Source: Streptomyces malaysiensis subsp. samsunensis
GTDB lineage: Bacteria; Actinomycetota; Actinomycetes; Streptomycetales; Streptomycetaceae
Direction of reading: 5' to 3'
Assembly (NCBI RefSeq): GCF_024519315.1
Contig: NZ_JANIIC010000012.1
Location: forward strand, 1-64,000
DNA: 64,000 nt
The notes below the pieces were generated by a model, which was given only the letters and a program-made list of their open reading frames with translations, was not told the DNA's origin and did not search any database. Below, one piece after another: positions 43,638 through 51,356 of this stretch. A program made the position numbers and the translations under genes. Numbering within the stretch: the first letter of the stretch is position 1; the number at the start of each line of letters is the position of its first letter.

Positions 43638-44552
43638 TCAGGCCGACGGCGTCAGCGAGAAGGCGCTGCGCAGGGTCGCGTCGGTGCTCGGAAGGAGGGC
43701 CGGCACGACCTCGGCGATCAGGGCAAGCACGTCGTCCTTCCCGCCCGCAGCCACGAGTTCGACGCCGTCCAGCCCGTGCTCGGCCACGAGGGCCGGCAGG
43801 GTGGCTGCCACCGCTTCCGGCTCGGTCACGTCGACGCGAACGACCAGCGCGACGCTCTCGCGCGGTCGGCCCGCCCGTGCCAGGGCGGCGGACAGATCGG
43901 TATCGGCTGTCGGCACCGCCTTCCGGTCGACGACGACGACGTCGGCGTTGCGGGCGATGACGTCCCAGCCGAGGGTGTCCACATCATCGGCGATGAGCAG
44001 CGGGCCGCCCTGGGGCGAGGTGGGGCCGTCCAGCGGCCCGGCCACCCGGTAGTAGTCACCCTCGAAGTTGAGCGGCTTGATGCGGGTGTTCTCGGCGAAG
44101 ACCTCGCCGTTCTGGTCGCCGACGAGCGCGGCGGGCGGGAAGGACGTCCACAGGCCCTTGAGGATCTGGGCGTACTCGTCCCAGCGAGCTGACCGGTCGC
44201 TGCCCGGCTTCGGGGCGATCGGGTCACTGACCTCGTCCCCGTCGCCGGCGCGCAGGGCGAGCGCCGCACGCCCACCGGTGGCCCGGTCGAACGAGTTCGA
44301 GCGGCGCGCAAGGTTCGTCGGCGCGTTGTGGCTCGTCGAAGCCTCCAGGATCCACCCGAGATGCGACTGCAACGCGGCATCCGTACCGGCCAGATACGAG
44401 GCGATGACCGAGGCCTCCAGGGTCTGGCCCGGCGCGCCGTCGAGAACGCGAATCGCTGTGACCCCGGCGTCCGCGGCGGCCTTCGTGATGTCGGCGGCGT
44501 CGGAGGGTGAGATGGTGGTGCCGGCCGCCAGGTCGACGATGATGATGCTCAT
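43638..44552 (-). CDS. LLM-class flavin-dependent oxidoreductase, divergent
   Basis: A 304-residue luciferase-like protein, shorter than the DszA-type enzymes. Recognisable marks are ARRSNSFDRATGGRAALALR (LLM R.....D..TGGR region) and GPTSPQGGPLLIADDVDTLG. It resembles the product at 24401-25369 in length and position relative to a DszA-type partner. Start ATG 44552. It may form a heteromer with, or modify the specificity of, the neighbouring LLM enzyme at 44570. Confidence 0.78.
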   Translation of the reverse strand: MSIIIVDLAAGTTISPSDAADITKAAADAGVTAIRVLDGAPGQTLEASVIASYLAGTDAALQSHLGWILEASTSHNAPTNLARRSNSFDRATGGRAALALRAGDGDEVSDPIAPKPGSDRSARWDEYAQILKGLWTSFPPAALVGDQNGEVFAENTRIKPLNFEGDYYRVAGPLDGPTSPQGGPLLIADDVDTLGWDVIARNADVVVVDRKAVPTADTDLSAALARAGRPRESVALVVRVDVTEPEAVAATLPALVAEHGLDGVELVAAGGKDDVLALIAEVVPALLPSTDATLRSAFSLTPSA

Positions 44553-44569
44553 CAAGTGTTCTCTCATGC

Positions 44570-45817
44570 TCAGCGCGCGGTCTCGAGCGCCTGCTCGGAC
44601 ACGTCGAACGCGATGGGGGCCGGCGGGATCGTGAAGCCGAGGTGACCGCGGAGCGTGTCCGCCTCGTACTCCTTGCGGAACAAGCCGCGGCGCTGGAGTT
44701 CGGGGATCACACCGTCGACGAAGTGGTCGAAGCCGGACGGCAGGACATCGGGCATGACGTTGAAGCCGTCGGCGGCACCGTGACGGAACCAGTGCTCGAT
44801 GTTGTCGGCGATCTGCTCAGGTGTGCCGGCGACGATGCGGTGGCCGTTGCTGCCCGAGAGCCGACGGAGCAGCCGGCGCAGCGTCGGGTGCTCCTTCTCG
44901 ATGATCGCGCGCACGATCTTGTAGAAACTCTGCGAGCCGCCGGCCTCGTCCGGGTCGGTCAGCAGCTCCTGCGGAATCGGCTGGTCGAGGTCGAGGTCAT
45001 CGAGCGAGAAGCCGAGCTGAGCCGCGAGCCGGGTACGGCCGTATGCCAGCGGCAGCAGGTCGTCGAGCAGCTCCCGGCGCTTGCGCGCTTCCTCCTCGGT
45101 GCTGCCGACCACCGTGGAGAGGCCCGGCAGAATCACGACGTCCTCCGGACGGCGCCCGAACTGAACCGTGCCGGCGCGGATCTCGTCGCGGAAGGCCCTG
45201 GCGTCGTCGATGTCCTGGGAAGCGGAGAAGATGACCTCGCCGACCCGGGAGGCGAGCCGCTTACCGTCGCTCGACCCGCCGGCCTGGACCACCACGGGAC
45301 GGCCCTGCGGCGAGGTGAACGCCTCGCTGCCGGCCCACTGGGCCACGACTCGCTCGGTGAAGTCGCCGGCGCGGCGGTAGCGCAGCGCGTGGTCGGGCTC
45401 CTGGTCACGCCCGAAGTTGCGAGCGGCAGCGGGGCCGGCCGTGGTCACGACGTTCCAGCCGACACGCCCGCCGCTGATGTGGTCGAGGTCACCGATACGG
45501 CGGGCCAGCTCGATGGGGTCGTTGTAACTGGAGGAGAGGGTGCCGATGAGGCCAATGCGCTCGGTCTGGGCGGCGATGCGCGCCAGCACGGTCGAGGGCT
45601 CGAAGTTGTTGCCGGGACGGTGACGGATGATCGGCTCGATGACCGGGCCGTCGGCCAGGAAGACGGCGTCGAGTGCGGCCGCCTCGGCCTTCTTGGCGAT
45701 CGAGGTGTAGTGGTCGATCGAGTAGGCGGCGAGCGGGTCGCTGCCGGGCAGGCGCCAGGCGCCGCCGAAGACACCCGAGTTGAGGATGTTGACGTTGATG
45801 TGGAGCTGGTTGGCCAT
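44570..45817 (-). CDS. LLM flavin monooxygenase, NtaA/SnaA/DszA type
   Basis: A 415-residue monooxygenase. N-terminus LHINVNILNSGVFGGAWRLP; then ALDAVFLADGPVIEPIIRHR, DLDHISGGRVGWNVVTTAGP, TSPQGRPVVVQAGGSSDGKR and the C-terminal HWFRHGAADGFNVMPDVLPS with RGLFRKEYEADTLRGHLG. It is close in pattern to the LLM half of the fusion at 25366. The next gene starts 17 bases after its stop. It probably oxidises an organosulfur or similar heteroatom compound. Confidence 0.9.
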   Translation of the reverse strand: MANQLHINVNILNSGVFGGAWRLPGSDPLAAYSIDHYTSIAKKAEAAALDAVFLADGPVIEPIIRHRPGNNFEPSTVLARIAAQTERIGLIGTLSSSYNDPIELARRIGDLDHISGGRVGWNVVTTAGPAAARNFGRDQEPDHALRYRRAGDFTERVVAQWAGSEAFTSPQGRPVVVQAGGSSDGKRLASRVGEVIFSASQDIDDARAFRDEIRAGTVQFGRRPEDVVILPGLSTVVGSTEEEARKRRELLDDLLPLAYGRTRLAAQLGFSLDDLDLDQPIPQELLTDPDEAGGSQSFYKIVRAIIEKEHPTLRRLLRRLSGSNGHRIVAGTPEQIADNIEHWFRHGAADGFNVMPDVLPSGFDHFVDGVIPELQRRGLFRKEYEADTLRGHLGFTIPPAPIAFDVSEQALETAR

Positions 45818-45826
45818 GCGGACCTC

Positions 45827-46925
45827 TCAGTTGTCGGCGGCCGCGGATGCGCGGCCCCGGTCGTAGCCGTTGACCGGGCCGGTGCCGTTGATGACGTAGT
45901 CGCCGATCACGCGGGGCTTGAAGATGACGGGGTTGTGCGAGGCCGGCGTGCGGGCGTTGCGCCAGTGGCGATCCAGATGCGCCCGCTCGCGTACGGTGGA
46001 GGAACCGCCAGCGTGGAAGGCCAGGTTCGCTGCCTCCAGAACGATGTCGATGAGCGCGACCTGGGCAGCCGAGGTCTCGATGTATGCCTGGGCGAAGGCT
46101 CCGGGGTGTCGGCGGTCTCGGCGCTCTCCAATGCCTCGGACACCTTGCGCAGCACGGCATCAGCGGTGAACCGGTACGCGTACAGGCGCCCGACCATGCC
46201 GAGTACATCGGGATCCTGCGTGGCCTTGTCGGACAGGGCGTGGAGACTGGCGCGGCTGTGTCCCTGCACCATGGCAGCGGTCTCGACCACGAGGCTGCGG
46301 GCGATGCACGTCAGGTTGGCCAGGTGCACCAGCTGCACGAAGGAGTTGAGCGAACGCAGATCTTCCTTGTCGTGGCCCAGCTCGCCGTGGTCCGCGACCG
46401 GCACCCGGTCGAAGACCGTCGTGCCGCTGCCCGTCAGGCGCTGCCCGATGCCGTCCCAGTCGTCGAGGTGGGCGACGCCGGGATGCCGGGCGGGGACAAC
46501 GGCGAACCAGCGGTTGCCCTCGTCGTCCGCGACCGCGACGCGAATGTAGTCGGCGTACTGCGACCCCGTCGAATGGAACTTCGTCCCCGAGACGAGGTGC
46601 TGCCCATCGACAGACTCGACCTTCGTCGTGGTCTCGAACGGCGCTCCGTTGAGTTCTGACTGCGCGTTGCCGAAGACGGCACCCGCGGCCACCTTGCGCA
46701 GCCAATAGGTCGCGGTCTCCTGGTCTTCGGCGTGGCGCAGAATCTCGACCGTGATGAAGTGACCGCGCAAGATCTGCGGCACGTTGGAGTCGGCTTCGCC
46801 AGCCTGCGCAAGCAGCTCGAACAGCGTCGGGAGGTCCACGCCGAAGCCGCCGAGCCCGACCGGCACCCGCAGTCGGCCGAAGCCGGCGTCCGTGAGGGCC
46901 CGGACAAGGTCGATTACCGGCACCC
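45827..46925 (-). pseudogene. Acyl-CoA-dehydrogenase-like monooxygenase (SfnB type), truncated and frameshifted
   Basis: The frame contains GFGRLRVPVGLGGFGVDLPT, GNAQSELNGAPFETTTKVES, STGSQYADYIRVAVADDEGN and VPVADHGELGHDKEDLRSLN. Near 46105 a one-base shift leads to GAFAQAYIETSAAQVALIDI and HAGGSSTVRERAHLDRHWRN, ending in PVNGYDRGR. The N-terminal 40 residues or so are replaced by a lipoprotein signal from another gene (see 46926-47032). It cannot make a functional protein as read. Confidence 0.85.
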
Positions 46926-47032
46926 GGGTTCGAGCTACTGCCCGAGGAACCGCACGCCGACAGGAGCAGGGCGGAGGTGGTGGCAATGGCGCCAAGCGCA
47001 GGCGATGGGCGGCGCGGACGGAACGTGGTCAT
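46926..47032 (-). pseudogene. Signal-peptide remnant of a lost substrate-binding lipoprotein
   Basis: From ATG 47032 the frame reads MTTFRPRRPSPALGAIATTS followed by ALLLSACGSSGSSSNPG. This is a classic lipoprotein signal with lipobox LLSAC and a Gly/Ser linker, as in ABC-transporter binding proteins. After about 37 codons the sequence changes abruptly to the interior of an acyl-CoA-dehydrogenase-like gene in another frame. A deletion has therefore removed the rest of the binding protein and probably other genes. Confidence 0.75.
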
Positions 47033-47362
47033 GGCCTGAACGGTCTTCCTTCTTGGGCCGCACGAAGCCGCCCCCGGTGGGCCCGTCAGAACGCACAACG
47101 GCGGCGGGCAGCAGGGCAGCAGGAATAGGTGGCGCTTTACGGCTAGTTCGCGCCCGCCCGGTGGGCGCGTCAGAGCACACAACGGCACCGGGCAAAGCAG
47201 CAGGAACAGCTAGCGCGTTACAGGAAGTTCGCGACAGGGAAGCACCGTCACTCACACACCGGGACGCAAGGAGCTGGGCGACGGGAGAGGCGAGGCGAAC
47301 GCAATGGACGGGCTAGTGGAATCCGGCGATCGACCGATGAGAACGGCCAATGGGAATAACCG
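47033..47362 (-). other. Leader region of sulfur unit C
   Basis: 330 bases between the leader-peptide stop and the lipoprotein start. It contains two imperfect 84-bp direct repeats (separate entry) and no convincing gene, although one frame stays open across both repeats because the period is a multiple of three. Confidence 0.4.
47074..47241 (-). repeat. Two imperfect 84-bp direct repeats in the unit C leader
   Basis: Copy 1 starts at 47074 and copy 2 at 47158. Shared blocks include CCGGTGGGC, CACAACGGC, GCAGCAGGAA and AGTTCGCG in the same order. The blocks lie between the sulfur leader peptide and the first structural gene, so they may be paired RNA elements or the result of an old duplication. 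Confidence 0.65.
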
Positions 47363-47440
47363 TCAGCAGAAGCGACACGCGCTGGTGGCGATCAGCATGT
47401 AATCAACCACTCGGCGGCTGGTCAGCGGCGTCCACGACAT
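47363..47440 (-). CDS. Sulfur-operon leader peptide (SRRVVDYMLIATSACRFC type)
   Basis: A 25-codon ORF with the core LTSRRVVDYMLIATSACRFC, ending in Cys and TGA. It aligns with the leaders at 23133 (TRRRHVDLVRVSSGLC) and 33952 (LTSERCVDLLRVSSARC), though the centre is more diverged. A TTGACC box lies about 32 bases upstream. It heads the eleven-gene minus-strand unit C. The conserved position ahead of all three sulfur units is the main evidence that it is a real gene. Confidence 0.62.
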   Translation of the reverse strand: MSWTPLTSRRVVDYMLIATSACRFC

Positions 47441-47471
47441 GAGCGAGAGATTGGCATCCGCAGGCAGGAAC

Positions 47472-47477
47472 GGTCAA
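47472..47477 (-). promoter_or_regulatory. Candidate -35 box of sulfur unit C
   Basis: TTGACC on the minus strand, about 32 bases before the leader ATG. The expected -10 region (CCAATC near 47450) is weak. Proposed by analogy to the TTGACA boxes before the other leaders. Confidence 0.35.
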
Positions 47478-47567
47478 GGGTCGCCCAAATCGCGAGACAC
47501 GAACCTGATTTAAGCGGAGGGCGGCTGACGGAGGAGGGGCGCTAGCGGGGCCGTACCGCTTCATCAT

Positions 47568-47595
47568 GGCTTCACCGGCCGTGAGCTGGGGTTTT
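47568..47595. repeat. IS end sequence, copy 2
   Basis: CTTCACCGGCCGTGAGCTGG followed by GGTTTTCC, closely matching the IS end at 21385-21415. No transposase accompanies it here, so it is a solitary IS end. It cuts into the 3' end of the MazF-like remnant. Confidence 0.5.
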
Positions 47596-47609
47596 CCCAG
47601 GTGGTCGCC

Positions 47610-47985
47610 CTACGGGTTAACGGCACACGCTCGTAAGCAGCGATCAGTCGTGGAGTCCAGGACTACGCGCAGTGTCGTGCTCACACCGGCCATCGTCGCT
47701 TCGTTCACGTGACCCAGGAATGTTCCGGAGCGGATGCGCTTCACGGTGAGCGTGGTGAGATCGACCGCCGCGGCCGCGCCGTGCACGGGTTCTGTGATGG
47801 GCACAGTGACGACCGTATCCGGTGCCCCGCCGGTCTCGTCGATCATCATCGCGACGACGCTCGAGGGCAGGGCTTCGATCGCGGCGTCGGACTCCACGAT
47901 CAGTATCGCCCGGTCTTGGTCGCCAGCGGCACCCGCCACACTTGGCCGCGCGCCAGCGCCTGTGGCCGTACCACTATGCGACGCC
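47610..47985 (-). pseudogene. MazF/PemK-like toxin, frameshifted
   Basis: One minus-strand frame starts ARGQVWRVPLATKTGRY and stops. The overlapping frame continues RAILIVESDAAIEALPSSVV, then ETGGAPDTVVTVPITEPVHG and VDLTTLTVKRIRSGTFLGHV with NEATMAGVSTTLRVVLD. This is the order of a PemK/MazF-type mRNA endoribonuclease (G.VW.V.L....R..LIV...T..P...V). A one-base shift in the first strand and fused C-terminal residues from the IS end inactivate it. No antitoxin gene is seen. Confidence 0.55.
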
Positions 47986-48189
47986 CTCACCGAAGACGTC
48001 GGAGCGGCGTTCGATGCGTCCACGACCGCGTCGAAAGGCAGGGCGGGAACGTCGTTCTCCCGCCATACGTGCTCGAAGCCGAGGCCGCAGGCGAACGCGA
48101 GTGACTCGTCGGTGTCCCATCAGGTGCACCTCAGGCCGTCCGGCAGGCCGATGTGCGCGGTCCGGTGGGTCACGGACGCAGGCTGGTCA

Positions 48190-48765
48190 TGCCCCCGTCG
48201 AACACGGAGGATCGTTCCGGTGGTGGAGCCCGCGCGCAGAGAAGCAAGCGAGATGACGGCGTGAGCCACTTCCTCGGCGGTCACCATGCGCCCCAGCGGC
48301 TGCCGTGCCCGGAGCGCTTCGGCTGCCGCGTCCGGGTCCTCCGCGTCGTCGAGCAGGCGCGTGACCCAGGGGGTGTCGGCGGTCCCGGGGCCACGGCGTT
48401 GACGCGGATCCCGTCTGTCGCATGGTCGACGGCCATGGCGAGCGTCAGCACGTGAACCGCGCCCTTACTGGCGCTGGGGCCCTTTGGCGTACGCCGATGA
48501 ACGCGACGGCCGGGCAGAGGTTCACCAGCACCGCGTGCGGTGAGCGCCGCAGGTGCGGCAGGGCGGCTCGGGTGATCCGGGCGATGCCGGTGACGTTCAC
48601 GTCGAGGACACGGGTCCACTGGGCGTCGTCGTTGGTGTCGCCGGCACCGATACCGCGCCGATGCCGGCGTTGTTGACCAGGACATCGAGACCGCCGAAGC
48701 ACTCTGCGACCTGGGCGACTCCCTCACCGACGGCCACGGCTCGGCTCTCGACGCTCTTCGACACG
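48190..48765 (-). pseudogene. Short-chain dehydrogenase/reductase, multiply frameshifted
   Basis: Pieces in three frames rebuild the C-terminal two thirds of an SDR: CFGGLDVLVNNAGIGA, QWTRVLDVNVTGIARITRAA, then SASKGAVHVLTLAMAVDHAT followed by DGIRVNAVAPG, and PLGRMVTAEEVAHAVISLAS with DGGMTSL at the end. The catalytic Tyr of YxxxK is changed to Ser-Ala in this reading, and the N-terminal GxxxGIG part is gone. Confidence 0.75.
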
Positions 48766-48774
48766 GTCACGCCA

Positions 48775-49105
48775 CACTTGGTCCCGGTCTGTCAGCCAGG
48801 CCTTGAAGCCTTGTTTGGATCGGCCCTCGACCATGTCGAGCAGTCGCGCTGAGCCAGTGCCCTCGCGGATCCCGGTGAGGTCGATGATCACGGTGACGTA
48901 CTTGTCGCCGCGGCGTGTGTGTCTCCACACGTGCTCATCGACACCGATGGCGGTCACCCCGTCAAAGCGGTGTTCGTCGTCGATCAGCACCTGCTTGCCT
49001 TCGGCGAGGACGGCGTCGTTCGCTGTGTTCCAGGCGACGCCGAGGGCTTCGGCAACGCGAGCGATGGTCAGGTGCTGGACGACGATCGCTTCCAGGGCCC
49101 ACTCG
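48775..49105 (-). pseudogene. ISL3-family transposase fragment
   Basis: The minus strand reads WALEAIVVQHLTIARVAEAL followed by GVAWNTAND, then GVTAIGVDEHVWRHTRRGDK and YVTVIIDLTGIREGTGSARL with LLDMVEGRSKQGFKAWL. This is the DDE core entry of ISL3-type transposases (AIGVDE.....R.....YVTV..DL). The remainder is missing. Its 5' side is joined in frame to an IS5-type fragment. Confidence 0.8.
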
Positions 49106-49333
49106 ACGGCTTCACGTATGTAGCGGTACACGGTCGCGATCCCGATGCCGAACCCGGCGGCGAGCTGGGCGTAAGTCACCGCACCGCAGGTGGGCCAGGG
49201 CGAGCAGGGCCTGACGTCCGGCAGGAAGGCGCCGCCACCGCGTTCCGATCTCCTGCCGCCGGGCTGTCAGTTGCCCGGTCAGGAACCGCAAGGTGCGGCT
49301 GGACAGATCAATCGAGGACGGGTAGACAGGCAC
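49105..49333 (-). pseudogene. IS5-family transposase N-terminal fragment
   Basis: From ATG 49333 the frame reads VYPSSIDLSSRTLRFLTGQL, then RRLPAGRQALLALAHLRCG. After a shift another frame continues MTYAQLAAGFGIGIATVYRY and IREAVE. This is the N-terminal helix-turn-helix of IS5-type (DDE_Tnp_4) transposases. At IREAVE it switches directly into ISL3 sequence. Confidence 0.8.
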
Positions 49334-49336
49334 GCG

Positions 49337-49392
49337 AAGCTCCTGGCGGACACGGGTGATCTTGCTCGAGAAACCGTCTACCAGGAGCTTCG
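49337..49392. repeat. Inverted repeat near the IS5 remnant end
   Basis: GCGAAGCTCCTGG near 49337 and CCAGGAGCTTCGT near 49380 share an 11-base inverted match separated by about 30 bases. It lies just upstream of the IS5-type fragment and may be an IS terminus or a hairpin. Confidence 0.4.
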
Positions 49393-49889
49393 TCGTTGCG
49401 CAGGACAGTCCAACTCGCGGTCAGCACCGCCAGCTTGAAAAGGGCTCAGTGCTGGTCCCACCAGCAGGCAGGTTTTATCACCACGGCGGTGGTTGGGATG
49501 GCACATACTGCGGCAATCGCCGCGACTGCTCCCCATAACATAGCCGACTCGTACCAGGCAGCAAGTGGTGTCATGGCTGTATCCAGGCAACGAGACGTCG
49601 GTTCAGAAAGACCCATGATGGCTGCCGCGTACGGGTGAGCGACGGGCCACGACTCCGGGGTCCGGGGATGCGGCCCGTTCAACGTGCGGCTATGGAACAC
49701 ACCCCGATGCCCGAGCCAATGCGCCGCACGGTCAACCAGTTCGTGCACGAGGCAGTCGAGCGCTGCCGGAGGTCATGGACTACGCGTCCCCGGACGCGTC
49801 GCGCGCGACTGGAAGCGGATGACGCTGTACCGGGCCACGGACGCGGCAGACACCATGAACTGCGTGGCCATGCTGATCGCCGTGTACGG
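49393..49889. other. No recognised gene
   Basis: Several short open frames exist, for example one from ATG 49692 (EHTPMPEPMRRTVNQFVHEA), but each is broken after 20 to 30 codons and none matches a family I know. Probably a decayed gene on the plus strand. Confidence 0.35.
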
Positions 49890-50975
49890 AGGTGCTGTTC
49901 ACGACGGCGTGCCTGTACGGGCTGCGGGACCGGATGTGCGACGACCTCAGCTTGCTGGATCGCTTCCCGGCGGAGGCGGCTGCGATGGCCCGCCGGGTCG
50001 CCGAATGCCTCGATCGTCTCCTCGTAGGTGTCGGCGCTGTACGTATGGTTGCTGGGGAAGAACGGCTGTTGTGTGTGCCTCCGGCGGCCGCGGAGCCGGT
50101 TGGCTCCGACCGACACCGCCCAGTTCTCGTGGTAACCCACGTCGTCGGAGACCAGGCGCACCAGCTCCAGCATGTGCCGGGTGAGGATGACGGCGCCGGC
50201 GTCGAAGAGGACCTGCTCTTTCTCGGCCGTCGGAGAGACGGGGCATGAATAGGCGCAGCCCGCCGCCTTCGAAGAGCTGGACTTCGATCACGTCTTCGTC
50301 GTCGTAGCTGCCGTCTGCGGTGTACGTGCGTCGGACTTGAGGTTTGAGGAGCTGAGAGCCACTCCCCTGGCGCGCCCGTGTCCTTGGTGAGCGTGGCTCA
50401 GATCGGGACTGAAGCCCTTGCCTTTGAGCGCTGTCCGCAGGCTCTGGTTCTCGTGGACGCGGCGGATCAGGGTGTGCAGGCGCATGTTCCAGTCCTGCGC
50501 ACCGGTGGTGGACAGGCACATGTCTCGTCGTCCGGCGGTGGGCTGGGCGACCGGGAAGAGGTGGGACTGGGCTCCGACGTCGCACAGCGGGTCTTCGTCC
50601 ATCTCCTTGCGCAGCAGGGCGAGGGTGTCGGCCTCGGTGTTGCGCCGCCGTGCTGACGACTTCGGCGTCGCCCATCTGGTACTTCGTCTTGCCGCCGCGG
50701 CGGAAGTAGGGGTTGTCGACCATGCGGAGCGACGTGGCCGGCCGGGATGTTCACGATGAGATAGCCGGTCCCGTCGTCGGCCGCAGCGCTGTTTCCTCGG
50801 TGAGTACGGTCAGCGGCGGGTCGGGGATCGTTGCTGTTGGGGGCCTTCTTCAGGTCCAGGTGATGGCTCTTCTCGAACAGGCCGCCATCAACGGCGGCCT
50901 GGAGGTCGGCCTCGGTCTTCGGCATCCACCGGGGGTTTTCGGAGGAAAGGTAGATCGATGTCACTGTGCGGTCCC
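49890..50975 (-). pseudogene. AlbA_2 (schlafen-like) ATP-binding protein, multiply frameshifted
   Basis: Successive minus-strand frames give YLSSENPRWMPKTEADLQAA then FEKSHHLDLKKA (AlbA_2 E..W.D.K signature), then GYLIVNIP, VDNPYFRRGGKTKYQMGDAE, RKEMDEDPLCDVGAQSHLFP, and VRLVSDDVGYHENWAVSVGA. The order fits Streptomyces AlbA_2-domain proteins, but at least three frame changes break it. The strand of the last 150 bases is ambiguous, because the plus strand also has an open frame there. Confidence 0.65.
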
Positions 50976-51356
50976 GCTTCCCGTGATCAAAGGCCCAGCA
51001 GGGGCCGTAGCCCAAGCGGCTGAGCGCCAAGAGTACGGAGCGGGACCGACAGTCGAGCGCTCGTCTACTCCGGGCCAGGATCGCGCAGCGGGTTACGGTG
51101 CCCGCAGTCCCAGCACCCCGCAGTCTCCGTGAGGTTGCTCTGCCTCCTCACCGGCGAGAGCCACCCGCACGGCATGGCCGCCAGGCTGTTCCGCAGCAGC
51201 GAGAAGGCGATCGATAACGGCCGCACCGCCGTGGACGAAGGCGCCCTGCGCATGGCGTACCGGCTCCTGAGCCGAAGTGAGGGTGAACAAGCGCCCTCAT
51301 CCTGGCCCGACAGAATCTATGCGAGTAGACCATGGGAGGTGAACAAACGCCGACGG
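50976..51356. other. No recognised gene
   Basis: Open frames on both strands between about 51093 and 51350 (minus: VHGGAAVIDRLLAAAEQPGG; plus: RTAVDEGALRMAYRLLSRSE) are similar in quality, and I cannot choose between them. Nothing matches a known family. Confidence 0.35.

Noticed and set aside
46935..47255. A small protein with two 28-residue repeats encoded across the 84-bp repeats
   Set aside because: No ribosome site, runs into the lipoprotein gene in another frame, and the open frame is explained by the repeat period being a multiple of three.
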